Assembly: GCF_964355755.1 (NCBI RefSeq)
Contig: NC_092680.1
Coordinates: 10,147,001-10,211,000, forward strand
From: Antedon mediterranea
Taxonomy: Eukaryota; Echinodermata; Crinoidea; Comatulida; Antedonidae
Length of the DNA: 64,000 nucleotides
Direction: 5' to 3'
The position numbers and the translations under genes were made by a program. This document shows, piece after piece, positions 20,883 through 34,400 of the stretch (position 1 is the first letter of the stretch; every line of letters starts with the position of its first letter). The notes beneath the pieces are model-generated. The model saw only the letters and a program-made list of their open reading frames with translations. It did not search any database and had not been told where the DNA came from.

Positions 20883-22180
20883 TTGCAGCAATGGTTTTTA
20901 AGTATTTGAATTATATTTCTCTAACAACTTTTTAAGAATTGAAAATAGAACTGGATACAAATAAAAAAATACAATTTGATAAAAACAAGATGAAAATCAA
21001 CCCATGTCATTCTCCTGTATAGGAAAAACAAAATCTGGTGTCTAAACACATTTCAATCTTGTTTTTATGTGAGTTATATTATTATAGATTTTGTTCTGAA
21101 TTTGAATATGCAATGTTGCAATCTGTGCACATAATAATCGTTCAATATCTACCAGTATTCAAGTAATGTTAAAAATAAAAAGTAAAATTTCACAGAAGAA
21201 GAAAATACGTTTTGTTTTATACGATTACCAATACTTCATTAGGTCTAAACATAATTTCAGTTGTATAATTGTTTTTTTTATATTATTTTTTTTTTATCTA
21301 TCCAGGTCCACATAAAATTACTAATACAGTAATTTACTCATTTGGAAGAAAAATCAAGTTATTATCTATGCAAGAGGGGCAGCGAATAATCTGTAACTTC
21401 AACCCATGTCATTCTCCTGTATAGGAGAAACAATATCTGGTGAGTAAACACATTTTAATCTTGTTTTTATGTGAGTTATATTATTATAAATATTGTTCTA
21501 AATTTGAATATGCAATGTTGCAATCTGTGCACATAATAATCGTTCAATATCTACCAGTATTCAAGTAATGTTAAAAATAAAAAGTTACATTTTACAGAAG
21601 AAGAAAATACGTTTTATTTTATACGATTACAAATACTTCATCTATCCAGGTCCACTTGAAATTACTAATACAGCAATTTATTTCTTTAAAAGAATAATCA
21701 ATTTATTTTGTTTGGTTTTTAGGTATTTAATGGAATGGTTTCATAACTTCAATTATAATGGGATCCGGATTTTTAGGCAGTCAGTAATGCAGTCATTCGC
21801 TCTTTCATAGTAATTGCCTAAACGCGGCAAATGATTCAATTATGAATTATAATAATGATTGTTAAAAAATAAGAATCTTCTCTAAATAAATCAATAAATA
21901 TGCGTTTAATGAATCCACAACTAACAAATTAACATGTATATAGTGTAGGAAGTAAAATTACTGATCACCAAATAAACTACTGTATAGTATAAACAGCCTA
22001 CTATAATTTTGAAAATTGTGTGCAATTTCCAATAACCAATGAAAGCTTTTATAAACACACACATAAATACATACATTTCATACTTATTATTTGTTTGAAA
22101 TAAAAAAATATTTTTAACAGTTATGGTGTGATTATATTAGTTTTATCAGAACTATTATATCTATTGGAGCAATTGAAACT
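20883..22180 (+). other. 3' region of Helentron copy 1 with duplicated exon-like blocks
   Basis: After the stop codon, a block of about 400 bp is tandemly repeated (CCCATGTCATTCTCCTGTAT at 21001 and about 21402). Each block contains an acceptor-like CTATCCAG before GTCCAC and a donor-like site after AATATCTG (GTGAGTAAAC in the second). Another acceptor-like TTTTTAG precedes GTATTTAATGG near 21722. This suggests a spliced 3' UTR or small extra exons. Aligns with 40878-42262 in copy 2. No protein domain is recognisable. Confidence 0.5.
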
Positions 22181-22920
22181 CCATTAGATCAAAACACAGA
22201 GCAGAGGAAACAAGAAATTGTTATTATTATTCATACATTCTGTAACTGGTTGTACTGTCGATATTATGGTGTATAGCAGAACTGTGTTTGATGTTATCAA
22301 AAAGAAACATAAAGGCATGTCCAATTTCGAAAAGTAATTCATCTCAACGAGAACATAATAAATTTAATTTAAAAAGAAAATTTGCCACTACGACTGAGAT
22401 ACGCAATATGTTGAAGTGATAAATTATGACAAAAATACATGAAAATTCTACCTTTCCAATTACCTTTTCAATTACTGGCCATAGCATCATCTGATAGCAT
22501 GACCCATAGAATGACCTCACAGCATCCAATAGGAAAATTTGTCTGAGCAACAACATGTTCACATTTTGAGGAAATTCAGGCACGTGAAAGTGAGAGGCGC
22601 GGTCTTTTAAAACCGATGAACTTTTACTGAATTGTGTCTATTTTGTTTCATACGTCTAGTATATACTTATATACAGTGAAGCACAGAAACAATTACGAGA
22701 CCCATATTTTATTAAAAATTTTTAAATGATGACGTCATAAAAATTAATCATGAAGATAACAATTTAAAAGCATAGATATCTAAATAATTACATTCTAAAA
22801 AGGTAAAGAATTTTGGCCACGTAAAATTAAGACGCTCGTTTTTTCAAACACGACACGGCAGAATTAGAGATACGCTGCGAATAAAACTGGTGGAAAGAAA
22901 GAAGAATATAGAAAAAAAAA
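22180..22920 (+). other. 3' tail of copy 1, related to the short units
   Basis: 22180-22560 is unrecognised AT-rich DNA not shared with copy 2. From about 22565 the sequence is a diverged unit (ATGATGACGTCAT near 22731), joined near 22857 to a standard unit end (AGAATTAGAGATACGCTGCG). A degenerate unit start follows. Confidence 0.5.
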
Positions 22921-24070
22921 TATTTGAACTCCTCACTATCAACGAGTTAGGTTATCTGCCGCCGCGTAAACGCTACGTGCACATCATACGTTAGAATATT
23001 GCGCACAGAAAAACAATTATGCCATTGACACAGTTTTAGAGTGCTCTCTATTTTGTGTCACGTCTAAGTATATACAATATACACTATATACTATATACGT
23101 ACTACATACAGTGTAGAATAGGTGAAAATAAGTGACCAAAGTTATTGACGCTTTTGCACATGATGACGTCATAAAAATTGTAAAATTGTTAATCATGCGA
23201 AAGATAATTGATTGACCTAGACAATATAAAAAAATTGAGGGAAATGGAATACGGATAAGTAGAGATGCGCTCTATTAAATTTGACGAGCTATGACGAAAG
23301 AGAAAAAAATCCTATATTTCATATTCGAGTGGCCAAACTATGACGTCACAATGTCCAGTTAGCCATATCGATGCATGATTCGAAATCTACAACTAATCAA
23401 CTTCCAGAATATGTAATTTTAAAAAAGTTCACTACGTAGTTTAGAATCTATGACTTTTTTAAAAAAGGCATAATTTTCACGAATTTTTGAACTTTTTCAT
23501 CAAAAACGCGCGCAAATTGTTCAATTCTACGTGCTCGTATGACGTGATTTTAATTCGAAATTGATTGAAAATTGGTAAATTTACTAGAAAAGGCTGGAAA
23601 AACAAAAATCAAGCAAAAAAAAGATGTTTTTGCGCTACGTGCGCACGCGCGCGTAAGAAAAGTGCGCACGCGTGGGAATTTTTGAAATGCTCAAAATGAC
23701 ATGAAACGCGTAGAAAGTTGATTAGAAATTGATTTTTCGCATTTTGAAATTTTAAACGCGCGTGCGCGCGTCACTTTCTGTTAAACATGCAATTTTCTCT
23801 CCATACAAATTTAGCGCATGATATAAATTAAACTTTTGCCAAGTTTCAATTTAAATGGTTTAATAGTTTTCGATCTAAATTAAATACTCGAAATTCATAA
23901 AATCGCGCGTAACTTACGCTGCGCAACTCGGACGGTACCGAAAACCTTATTACGACATCTTCAGATAGAGGTCAATCTTTTGATAAAATTATACAATGTT
24001 ATTTTGAGAAGATTTAGAGATACACGCGCAACAAAATTCTGGGAAAGAAAGAAGAATAAGAAAGAAAAAA
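22921..24070 (+). mobile_element. Non-autonomous unit 5
   Basis: Degenerate start (TATTTGAACTCCTCAC...ACGAGTTAGGTTATCTGCC), then the standard body with two TGACGTCA sites (near 23165 and 23341) and the CpG-rich block. The tail is of the variant class (GACGGTACCGAAAACC) shared with unit 7. No 3' hairpin. Confidence 0.75.
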
Positions 24071-25233
24071 CTAGATTTGAACTCGTCACTACGGACGAGT
24101 TAGGTTATCCGCCTCGCAAAACCCACGCGCATGACACCAAAGTTAGAATATTGCGCGCAGAAAAACGATTATGCCATTGAAAAAATGTTAGTGAGCCCTC
24201 TATTTTGTGTCGCGTCTAAGTGTGTACGGTATACACTATATACTGTATACGTACTACATACAGTGCAGAATAGGTGAAAATAAGTGACCAAAGTTATTGA
24301 CGCATTTGAACATGATGACGTCATCACAATTTAAAAAATGGTAGATTATGCGAAAGATAATTGATTGGCCTAGACAATATAACAAAATGGTGAGAAATGG
24401 AATACGGATAAGTGGAGATGCGCTCTATTAAATGTGATGAGCTATGCGAAAGAGAGAAAAATCCTATATTTTATATTCGAGTGGCCATACGATGACGTCA
24501 CAATGTCCGGTTAGCCATATCGATGCATGATTTGTTATCTACAACTCATCTACTTCCGGAATCTGAAATTTTAAAAAAGTTCCCCACGGAGTTTAGAATC
24601 TATGACTGTTTTAAAAAAGGCATAATTTTGACAAATTTTTGAACTTTTTCATAAAAAACGCGCGCAAATTGTTCAATTCTACGTGCTCGTATGACGTGAT
24701 TTTAAGTCGAAATTGATTGAAAATTGGTAAATTTACTAGAAAAGGCTGAAAAAACAAAAATCAATCAAAAAATTTATGTTTTTGCGCTAAGTGCGCACGC
24801 GCGCGTAAAAAAATTGCGCACGCGTGGGAATTTTTGAAATGTTCAAAATGACCTGAAACGCGTAGAAAGTTGATTAGAAATTAATTTTACAAATTTTGAA
24901 ATTTTAAATGCGCGTGCGCGCGTAACTTTATGTGAAACATGCCATTTTTAATCCATAGAAAGTTTGCGCATGATATGACTTAAATTTTCACCGAGTTTCA
25001 ATACAAAATGACTTTTAGTTTTTAATCTATGATCAATCATTGAAATTCATATAATTGCGCGTAACTTACGCTGCGCGTCTCGAAATTCGAAAAAAAAAAT
25101 GTCATGCACATCTACAGATCCAGGCAAATCTTATAACAAAGTTATAGAATTATATGTTGGCTAGAATTAGAGATACGCTGCGAACAAAATTCGTGGAAAG
25201 AAAGAAGAATAAAGAAAAAAAAAAAAAAAAAAA
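24071..25233 (+). mobile_element. Non-autonomous unit 6
   Basis: Standard body with two TGACGTCA sites. It ends in about 20 A residues without the 3' hairpin and abuts the start of autonomous copy 2. Confidence 0.75.
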
Positions 25234-25339
25234 CTAGATTTGAACTCGTCACTACGGACGAGTTAGGTTATCCGCAGCGCACGTCATACGTTAGAATATT
25301 GCGCACAGAAAAACGATTATGCCATCCATTGAAAAAATG

Positions 25340-27310
25340 TTTATGCGCTCTCTACTTTTATGGTGAAAGTGTGGTGAATTGTGTCTGGCCTACAGCATTT
25401 ATGTTACTTTTGGCGACGATTGCGTGCCATATTAGTAAAGAACAACGTGGTTACACCTCCATGTTGGATTTGTAATATTATAGCCTAGTATTGCTCCCGA
25501 TATTGCTTTGCAATTTTATATTGTTAAAACGAACATATAGCCTATATTAAAAAAGTTTAAACACAATTGTGTTAAATATAATAGTTAGAAATAGGTAAGA
25601 TATATTTTGATTAATTTGGATTGTTGATTTGTAATATTTAATTGTTTTTGTGTTTGCCATCAAAATGAAATGGCCTAGCCTAGGCCCTAGGCTAGGCCTA
25701 GCTAGGTTAGGCCTAGCCGTGTCCCGGATTACCTCTTCAGGAAGGCCTAGACCTAGCCTAGGTTTAGTTGTACAGTACTGTAGTAGAGGCATAGTGACGC
25801 TAGCCTAGTTCCATTTTGCATCTGGCTTATAACTATATATTAATTCCTAATTTGTTAACAAACTTTATCTTGAATACCATGCCTTAAAATTAAATACCGG
25901 TATAATATAGCCTACTCTACTTAGCATTGTTAGCAAGCTGAGTCTGCTTTTTGCGAAGTTCTCTTCTATGCCTACTACTAGCCTAGGCCTCCTAGCTAGG
26001 GGCTAGGCCTAGTTTTTAGTTGTATCAGTTCCTAAAGAGTTGGAAGAGATACATGTACAGTAATAACATTATTGTTTCTACAGTACTTCATAATCTCTAG
26101 AATATCGTAAATAGTGAACATAAAATAAATAATTTGTAGAGATGATTTATGGTCTCATGATTGGGAGTGAAGTGTTGCCTGTTATTTTGTAGGCATTTAT
26201 ACTATTATGAAACATTTACATAATTCAAATTTTATTGTTTGTGATCAAACTATTAAATGAAATTACCATTGAGACAACATGTCGGCCCCAATTAGCTGGC
26301 CCATAGCCAAAGTCATTTTAAGGAAATTTCCTAATTTTTCAGACATTGATTAAGAAGTTTGTTGATTTGGAAAAAGTGTTAATGTTGTTTATTGCCATTA
26401 TCAATGTTTTTCCTTGTATTTTTTAGATTGTAATTGTTTTTTATTAACAGAAGATTTACAGTTTCAGCTACAGCTGTGAGTATTAGTAGGGCAATTCCAC
26501 AATTTTTTTTTTGGATTTTGAAAATTTTTAACTTTTAGCAGTCTTAACATGTTTGATATCAAACTAAAGCTAATGTTATATACTTTCAGGATATTTAAGT
26601 GGTAAAAAAAAAATGAGATATATACAGACATATTTCCATTTAAAATAATGATATTTAGAAAACTTAAAAAATAAAACAATATGAGGTTTACTTAAATCCT
26701 ATAACAGACAACTAAATCCTAATTTATACATGTCATTTCTTTTTAGAATTAAAGAACTAAATATATTGTTTGAGATTTTGTTTAAAAAAATTGAATTAAT
26801 CAACATAGAAATATTAAGGAGGGGCCAACATAATTATTAATAATTTTGTCGGGTTGTTACCAAAAAACATTTTTTTAATTTAAGAACCATGTACCTTCTA
26901 GACAATTATAATATTTTCCAAACTATTAAAAATTATAGCTTTACATACACTCATAAGGTTACTTTTTTTTAAAACCTTATTTTTACATTTTTATATGATA
27001 TTAAAAAGTGTCTGGTTGTTACCGAGTTAGTCACAGACTGACATGTCAGTCTGTGACCAGTGTTATTACAGTAAGCTAAACCAGCATTTTTACATTAAAA
27101 TTTATTTCAATATGCTTTAAAATCAATAATCAAAATATATAGTATATAGTTTAAAAAAATTGAATTAATCAACATAGAAATATTAGAGAGGGGCCAACAT
27201 TTATTAATGATTTTGTCGGATTGTTACCGAAAAACAACATTTATTTTTAAATTTAAGAACCATGCACCTTCTTGACAATTATAATATTTTCCAAACTATT
27301 AAAAATTATA
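25340..27310 (+). other. 5' non-coding region of Helentron copy 2
   Basis: Counterpart of 6946-8930. Includes the AGGCCTA/CCTAGG cluster (about 25668-25770 and 25975-26015) and the direct duplication starting GTCGG(G/A)TTGTTACC (about 26848 and 27214). No gene seen. Confidence 0.5.
27030..27057. repeat. 28-bp perfect palindrome
   Basis: GTCACAGACTGACA followed directly by its reverse complement TGTCAGTCTGTGAC. The copy 1 version at 8612-8641 has one mismatch within a slightly longer arm. Confidence 0.9.
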
Positions 27311-29820
27311 GTTTTACATATACTCATGAAAAAAATGTTAATGTTGTTTATTGCCATTATCAATGTTTTTCCTTGTTTTTTTTAGATTGTAGAAAATATA
27401 CAGTTTGAGCTACAGCTGTGAGTATTAGTAGATTATCTGTTAAACAGAGAAAACATATTTTCCTTACTTTGTGAACTGTTGCCTGCCCTAATCAGCCGTT
27501 TCATACCCAAAGACATTTTGAGGAAATTTCTTAATTTTTCAGACATTGATTAAGAAGCGTGTTGATTTGGAAAAAGTGTTAATGTTTATTACAATTATCA
27601 ATGTTTTTCCTTGTTTTTTTTTAGATTGTAGAAAATATAGAGTTTCAGCTAAAACTGTGAGTATCAGTAGATTATCTGTTAAACGGAGAAAACATATTTT
27701 CCTTACTTTGTGAAATGTTGCCTGCCCTAATCAGCCGTCTCATACCCAAAGTCATTTTGAGGAAATTTCTTAATTTTTCAGACATTGAATAGGAAGCTTG
27801 TTGATTTGGAAAAAGTGTTAATGTTGTGTATTACCATTATCAATGTTTTTCCTTGTTTTTTTTTTAGATTGTAGAAAATATACAGTTTGAGCTACAGCTG
27901 TGAGTATTAGTAGATTATCTGTTAAACGGAGAAAACATATTTTTCTTACTTTGTGAACTGTTGCCTGTTATTTTGTAGACATTTTGTATTATGAAACATT
28001 TACATAATTCAGATTTTATTGTTTGTGAATAAGATATTAAATGAAAGTAGTATTGAGACAACATTTAGACCCCAATCAGCCGGCCCATACCCAAAGTTAT
28101 TTTGAGGAAATTTCTTAATTTTTCAGACATTGATTAAGAAGCTTGTTGATTTGGAAAAAGTGTTAATGTTGTTTATTACCATTATCAATGTTTTTCCTTG
28201 TTTTTTTTTTAGATTGTAGAAAATATACAGTTTCAGCTACAGCTGTGAGTATCAGTAGATTATCTGTTAAACGGAGAAAACATATTTTCTTTACTTTGTG
28301 AACTGTTGCCTGCCCTAATCAGCCGTCTCATACCCAAAGTCATTTTGAGGAAATTTCTTAATTTTTCAGACATTGATTAAGAAGCGTGTTGATTTGGAAA
28401 AAGTGTTAATGTTGTTTATTACCATTATCAATGTTTTTCCTTTTTTTTTAGATTGTAGAAAATATACAGTTTGAGCTACAGCTGTGAGTATCAGTAGATT
28501 ATCTGTTAAACGGAGAAAACATATTTTCCTTACTTTGTGAACTGTTGCCTGCCCTAATCAGCCGTCTCATACCCAAAGTCATTTTGAGGAAATTTCTTAA
28601 TTTTTCAGACATTGATTAAGAAGCGTGTTGATTTGGAAAAAGTGTTAATGTTGTTTATTACAATTATCAATGTTTTTCCTTGTATTTTTTTAGATTATAG
28701 AAAATATACAGTTTGAGCTACAGCTGTGAGTATTAGTAGATTATCTGTTAAACGGAGAAAACATATTTTTCTTACTTTGTGAACTATTGCCGGTTATTTT
28801 GTAGACATTTTGTATTATGAAACATTTACATAATTCAGATTTTATTGTTTGTAATCAAACAATTAAATGAAATTACCATTGAGACAACATGTAGGCCACA
28901 ATCAGCCGGCCCATATCCAAAGCCATTTTGAGGAAATTTCCTACATTTTTCAGACATTGATTAAGAAGCATGTTGATTTGGAAAAAGTGTTAATGTTGTT
29001 TATTGCCATTATCAATGTTTTTCCTTGTTTTTTTTTTAGATTGTAGAAAATAAACAGTTTGAGCTACAGCTGTGAGTATTAGTAGATTATCTGTTAAACA
29101 GAGAAAACATATTTTCCTTACTTTGTGAACTGTTGCCTGTTATTTTGTAGGCATTTTATATTATGAAACATTTAAATAATTCAGATTTTATGGTTTGTGA
29201 ATGAGATATTAAATGAAAGTAGTATTGAGACAACATGTAGACCCCAATCAGCCGGCCCATACCCAAAGTCATTTTGAGGAAATTTCCTAATTTTTCAGAC
29301 ATTGATTAAGAAGCATGTTGATTTAGCAAAAGGGTTAATGTTGTTTATTGCCATTATCAATGTTTTCCTTGTTTTTTTTAGATTGTAGAAAATATACAGT
29401 GTTAGCTACAGCTGTGAGTATTAGTAGATTAACTGTTAAATGGAGAAAACATATTTTCCTTACTTCGTGAACAGTTGCCTGTCATTTTGTAGGCATTTTC
29501 TATTATGAAACATTTACATAATTCAGATTTTATTGTTTGTGAATAAATTATTAAATGAAATTAGTATTAAGACAACATGTATACCCCAATCAACCGGCCC
29601 ATACCTAAAGTCATTTTGAGGAAATTTCTTACTTTTTCGATTAAGAAGCATGTTGATTTTGAAAAAGTGTTAATGTTGTTTATTGCAATTATTAATGATT
29701 TTCCTTTTATATTTTAGATTGTAGTTGTACAGAAAATATACAGTATCAGTTACAGCTGTGAGTATTAGAAAATTATTTGTAAAACGGAAAAAACATATTT
29801 TCCTTACTTTATGCCCTCCC
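27310..29820 (+). repeat. Tandem exon-like cassettes upstream of ORF, copy 2
   Basis: About nine repeats of the same cassette as in copy 1 (ATTGTAGAAAATAT blocks near 27388, 27628, 27868, 28212, 28450, 28690, 29040, 29385 and 29718), again mixing short (~240 bp) and long (~345 bp) units. None carries the AGGCCT insertion seen in two copy 1 units. Confidence 0.65.
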
Positions 29821-30480
29821 TTAATTGATAAACATGTGTTGTCTGTAAATTTACAATACTGAGTGACCAAATATTTTTGTGTATAAAATTCTGTTATATT
29901 AGAACATTGAATAATTAAACCTATTTTCAGATTATATGTTTATACTAGGACTTTATTGAATATTACAATATAACAATTTATGTGAATTATCATTTGATAC
30001 AAGTGTTTGATTAAAAGCAACAAAAATACAAGTTGATTTCGTAGAAGTTGAAAAATTGTGAAGGTGAAATTGTTATGAAAGAATTTGTTTCCGACACATT
30101 CCATGTAATGAAGTTTTGACATATTTTTAGGTCAAAATATCTTCTATAGTGATTTATTTATATTGTATAAACCAAAGTCACAAATATATTATCATAATTT
30201 ACTTCAAAATTTGGGACAATCATCCTTTTTAACATAAATGTGGTGGTCAGTTTCTCCAGACACAAACTTGCAATTTTATAAAATGGGTCTATCCTGAATT
30301 TAGTAGTGAGTTGGTCCTAATTTGTTTTGCTAGGCCCAATAGATCATGTTACATTCCACAAGGGGGATGTGTATATTATAAATTGAATCAGTAGATAAAT
30401 CAGTGTTTTTACAAATTCTTAGTACTGTACAGTGTATCTTAAAATTAATAACTAATTCTTTTTTTTTTCTTTTATTGTAG
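29821..30480 (+). other. Putative last 5' intron of copy 2
   Basis: AT-rich, no gene seen, not alignable to 10731-11250 of copy 1. It ends in the shared pyrimidine tract TTTCTTTTATTGTAG, an acceptor-like site at 30480. Confidence 0.4.
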
Positions 30481-30494
30481 GTGACTGTCTTATA

Positions 30495-30573
30495 TAAACC
30501 CACTGGATCTCAGAAGAGATCCGGGTCTTTAGAAAAAGATCCACTCTCCAAAGAGAGTTTCTACGAGGGGTTA
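30495..30573 (+). ncRNA. Three-hairpin leader fold, copy 2
   Basis: The outer stem is TAAACCC (30495-30501)/GGGGTTA (30567-30573) with one A-G mismatch. Hairpins are GGATCTC-AGAA-GAGATCC (30505-30522), GGGTCTTT-AGAA-AAAGATCC (30523-30542, one G-U pair) and ACTCTC-CAAA-GAGAGT (30543-30558). Compared with copy 1, several stem positions changed on both sides (T-A to C-G and T-A to A-T in the outer stem; G-C to A-U in hairpin 1; C-G to U-A in hairpin 2). Length changes fall at the loop ends. Confidence 0.7.
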
Positions 30574-31481
30574 CCGAATTTTAATATATGCACAATTTCT
30601 TTTTAAACATTTTTTAAAAGTATCTTTGAAACATTCAATAAAACCTTGAAGTAAACAGAAGTTTATCACAAGGAAAAACTAATAAACAAAAGTTTATTAC
30701 AAACCATTTTTGCAAAAGCAAAAGTGTAAAACCTTGAAGATAACAAAAGTTAATCACAAGGAAACAACTAATAAACAAAAGTTTATTACAAAACCATTTT
30801 TGCAAAAGCAAAAGTGTAAAACCTTGAAGATAACAGAAGTTAATCACAAGGAAACAACTAATAAACAAAAGTTTATTACAAAACCATTTTTGCAAAAGCA
30901 AAAGTGTAAAGTTAAAGTTTGATTATACAAACAAAAGTTTGAAGAATAAAACAGAAGCTTATTATAAAGAAATAAATATTAAACAGAGTTTATTACAAAA
31001 GAATTAATTAAAGAAGATTTAAAGGTCACTTTTATTTGAATCTGTTATTAAGTAGAATTGTAAAAAGAATAAAAATTAGAATCTGAAACTATTTAGCATA
31101 ACCAAGTATTAAAGAGAAGTTTAAAATAATATTTATAATAATATTAAATAGTATTTCATCAAGCCAATATTAAGCAGAAGCTAATTTTTATATTCAGTGA
31201 AATTGTATAATTGAACTATTGAAAAAAAAGCAGACAAAAAAAAAATATATTAAAAGAAAAAAAATTAGGACAAAAATTAAAAATCATAGAAACAAAAGAC
31301 AATATAAAATTGACTTGTTTTTGGAATTTTAATAATTTATTTTGTTTTAGCAAGGATTTCTTGAATTGATAAAAAGAACCTAATTGTAATATTCATTGGA
31401 ATTGCAGAATACATTTTAATTTAATTTGTAAACAAAGTTTATTAATTTGAAGAAACTTGTTTCTTATACAAATTTTGAATA
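30574..31481 (+). other. Leader of copy 2 ORF
   Basis: A-rich sequence with no visible homology to the copy 1 leader. Contains the 90-bp minisatellite and repeated AAACAAAAGTTTATTACAA strings. The giant ORF starts at 31482. Confidence 0.45.
30631..30910. repeat. 90-bp minisatellite, about three copies
   Basis: AAAGTGTAAAACCTTGAAGA recurs exactly every 90 bp (30721 and 30811, with a partial copy at 30901 and a degenerate one before). Because 90 is a multiple of three, spurious periodic open frames run through both strands. Confidence 0.85.
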
Positions 31482-34400
31482 ATGGATATGGAATTCATAG
31501 CAGTAGTTGGTATCTTTTTGTTGATTATCTTTACAATGATAATTTATTTGTGTAAGAATGTGAATAAAGAAGTTACAAGTAAAAAGCAGATTTTTGTCAA
31601 TACAACTGGTAATGTTAATAATGGAGTTATGGATAAGACAGCAGAATTTAAAATAGTTGTTAATGACATCTTGGACCTACTTGATGAATGCTGTTCAACT
31701 GAGAATGTCAAAGACGACAGAAATGATGATACAGGTAATGTCAATTGTGAATTTATGAAAGATACAACTGAATTTAAAGGAATAATTGATGATATCATAA
31801 ACATATTATCTTATAGTACAGAGGTCACTTCAGAGTTTGATGATACATGCATTTTCTGTAATATTGAAGTGAAAGTAGACGACAATTGCATAACATGTGA
31901 CCGTTGTAGTCAAAATTTTCATGTGAAATGTGTAAGAGATGTGTTTGAAGACAAACTATGTAATTCCCGGGTAATTTGGATTTGTTCAATGTGTGGGAAT
32001 AGTAATTTTGTTGATAACATGTTGGGTGAAATAGGTATTCCCTGTCATTTCAATAGATATACGATTCTAGAACCTGATGAATTTGTCACTTCAAACTTTC
32101 CAGACTTAACGAAAAATAAAGAAAAACGTTGTAATAATGCAAAATTAAAATGTCAACAAACAGGAAGTGAAGATTTACTTGGTAGTGATTGGATGAGAGT
32201 AAGATCAAAGAAAAGAACCGACAACAGAAAAAAAAGATGTAAAAATAGAGGAAATAAGAAAAGGAGAAAGCGCGTTATAAATGGTATAAGTATAGAACCA
32301 GGTGTAAAATATATTGGCAAAGGTGTAAAAGATTTCTATGAAAGACGAAATAATAACAAAATGGAATGGAATACAAATACTTGCAGAGAATACAACAAAG
32401 AAAATGGTAAAACGAATGTATTGGGAAATTCACAAACAATAATTGACGACAGTGGTAGGCCTATGTGTGATGTTTTGAAAAATACCAAAGTAACAAACGG
32501 AATACAACAACAATCAGGTGGTGGTTCGAAACGTTTACGAAATAACAAGGGTCGTTTTGTCAAAACTAAGAAGATTGATAACAAAAAAGCACAAGGTAAT
32601 GTGAATTTAAAGAATGATTGCGATACTATTACTATGAAAGATATAAAGAACATGGGTAATAATGACAATTCTGAAACGAAAACTGACGAGGATTTTAAAA
32701 TGGAATGTACTGTAGAAAACGACAACACAGCGACTGACGATGCGAAAGCACAAAATAATAGCAAAATGAATGACAGAAGTAGAATAATTGATAGTAATTG
32801 TACAGATCATAAAAATCAAACATGTGCAAGTTGTGAATTTGAGGAAAATGAAGTATTGATAATTGATGACGGATGCAAAAAAGCAGTGACTGAAAAAATT
32901 AGCTCCCATACTAAACCTAAATGTGACCAACATACAATCGATGTGGATATTGAAGTTTTAACAAAAAATAATTTTTCGGAAGAATTGATAATCGATGATG
33001 TACCAAAACAAAAAAATACACGAAAAAGGCAGAAAACACAATCAATAACTGAATTACAAGTATATAATAGTAATGAAAATATAACTGTAGCACAGGGTAA
33101 TTTTAATCAAGGGAATTATAGATTTGGCTTTGCAAGTGGTAAACAGTGTGTTGCAAATAGTCTTGTAGCTATTCTTTATTCTACAAAGAGGAATGGAAAT
33201 GAATTTTACACCAAAGACCTTGATACAATATTGAATCTTGGAAACGAGTTGTACCGTTACATTCAGAAAGATTCCACTATGCACGAGGACCTTTTAATGA
33301 TTTCTGAACTGCCGAAAGAATTGGATATCTTGGATAACACATTTGTAATATCTCCCAAAGAATCAGTTTTTGGCATAATAGATGGAAATCTCGAATTTAT
33401 GGCTGAATATGGAGCCTTGTCATTAAACCAAGCTCTTGAACAAGAATTACACCAACATGATGCATTTTTTATGAATTTCAACAGAAGCACATTTTCTATT
33501 ATCAAACGTGTAAATGGATTTCTTATATTTGATCCACATGCAAGAGATCGATTTGGTTGTGTTAGTGAACATGGAAAGAGTATTTTACTTTACAGTCCAT
33601 TTTGGCAAGGTGTGTACGATTATTGTATAAGATTAGCAAGGTCAATGAACTGTAATTTACATGAAACCGAGTTTGAACTGACTGGTGTAAATATTGAAAA
33701 TAAGTCTATGATGTTATGTTCCGCTTCTGTGCTCGATGATAATTGTGAACAAAGAAACTTGGGAAACGTCGATGTTGATGAACCTAGTACGTCTTATCAG
33801 TATAAATGTAGTACAAGATTACCAGACAAGAATATTGATTCTAACGTTAAAGGCAAAAAACATAATAAAGAAGGTCATGTCTCATCAAGTAATGGATGGC
33901 AAAGTGATAGTGATATTGAAATTGTTAATGTTCAGTATGGAGAAAGACCTGACAAGAATTTTAAATTTATTCCTATCTCAGAAGCACAAAAGAAAAACAT
34001 GTGTAATGAAGTAGGCATTCATTGTGAACATACCGATATGAATTGTGGTATTAACAGAGCTAGTCAGATTGGACATCCTCTTCAAATTACGAATATTACA
34101 GGTGATGGTAATTGTTTTTATCGTGCAATTTCATACATTATTTCTGGTACTGAAGATAATCATTTTCTTTTAAGAAGAGCAATTACTAATCATTTATTGG
34201 AGACTGGAGACTTGTTTATTAATACATTTAGTCACGAATATAGATCAGTTAAGGAATATGTGTTAAAAAAAAGAGTTATGGATAATGGAACGTGGGCATC
34301 CAATACTGAAATAAGTGCAATGGCAAACTTGCTTAATACAGATATTTATTCATTTAATGATCATTTTTTGACGTGGCAATTGTTTTCTGCTAAAAAGCCG

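Larger units (their letters stand above)
6806..22920 (+). mobile_element. Autonomous Helentron, copy 1
   Basis: About 16.1 kb. The first 140 bp (hairpin 6815-6836) are the same as the start of the short units. Then come 5' non-coding DNA, an array of exon-like cassettes, a structured leader, the 3043-aa Rep/helicase/EEP ORF, duplicated 3' exon-like blocks, and a tail related to the short units from about 22560. Close alignment to copy 2 stops near 22176, so the exact 3' boundary is uncertain; I place it where a unit-type tail (GGAAAGAAAGAAGAATATAG) meets a degenerate unit start at 22921. The intact ORF and close similarity to copy 2 suggest recent activity. Confidence 0.75.

Noticed and set aside
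30635-30922. Periodic open frames on both strands
   Set aside because: They are produced by a 90-bp minisatellite whose length is a multiple of three.
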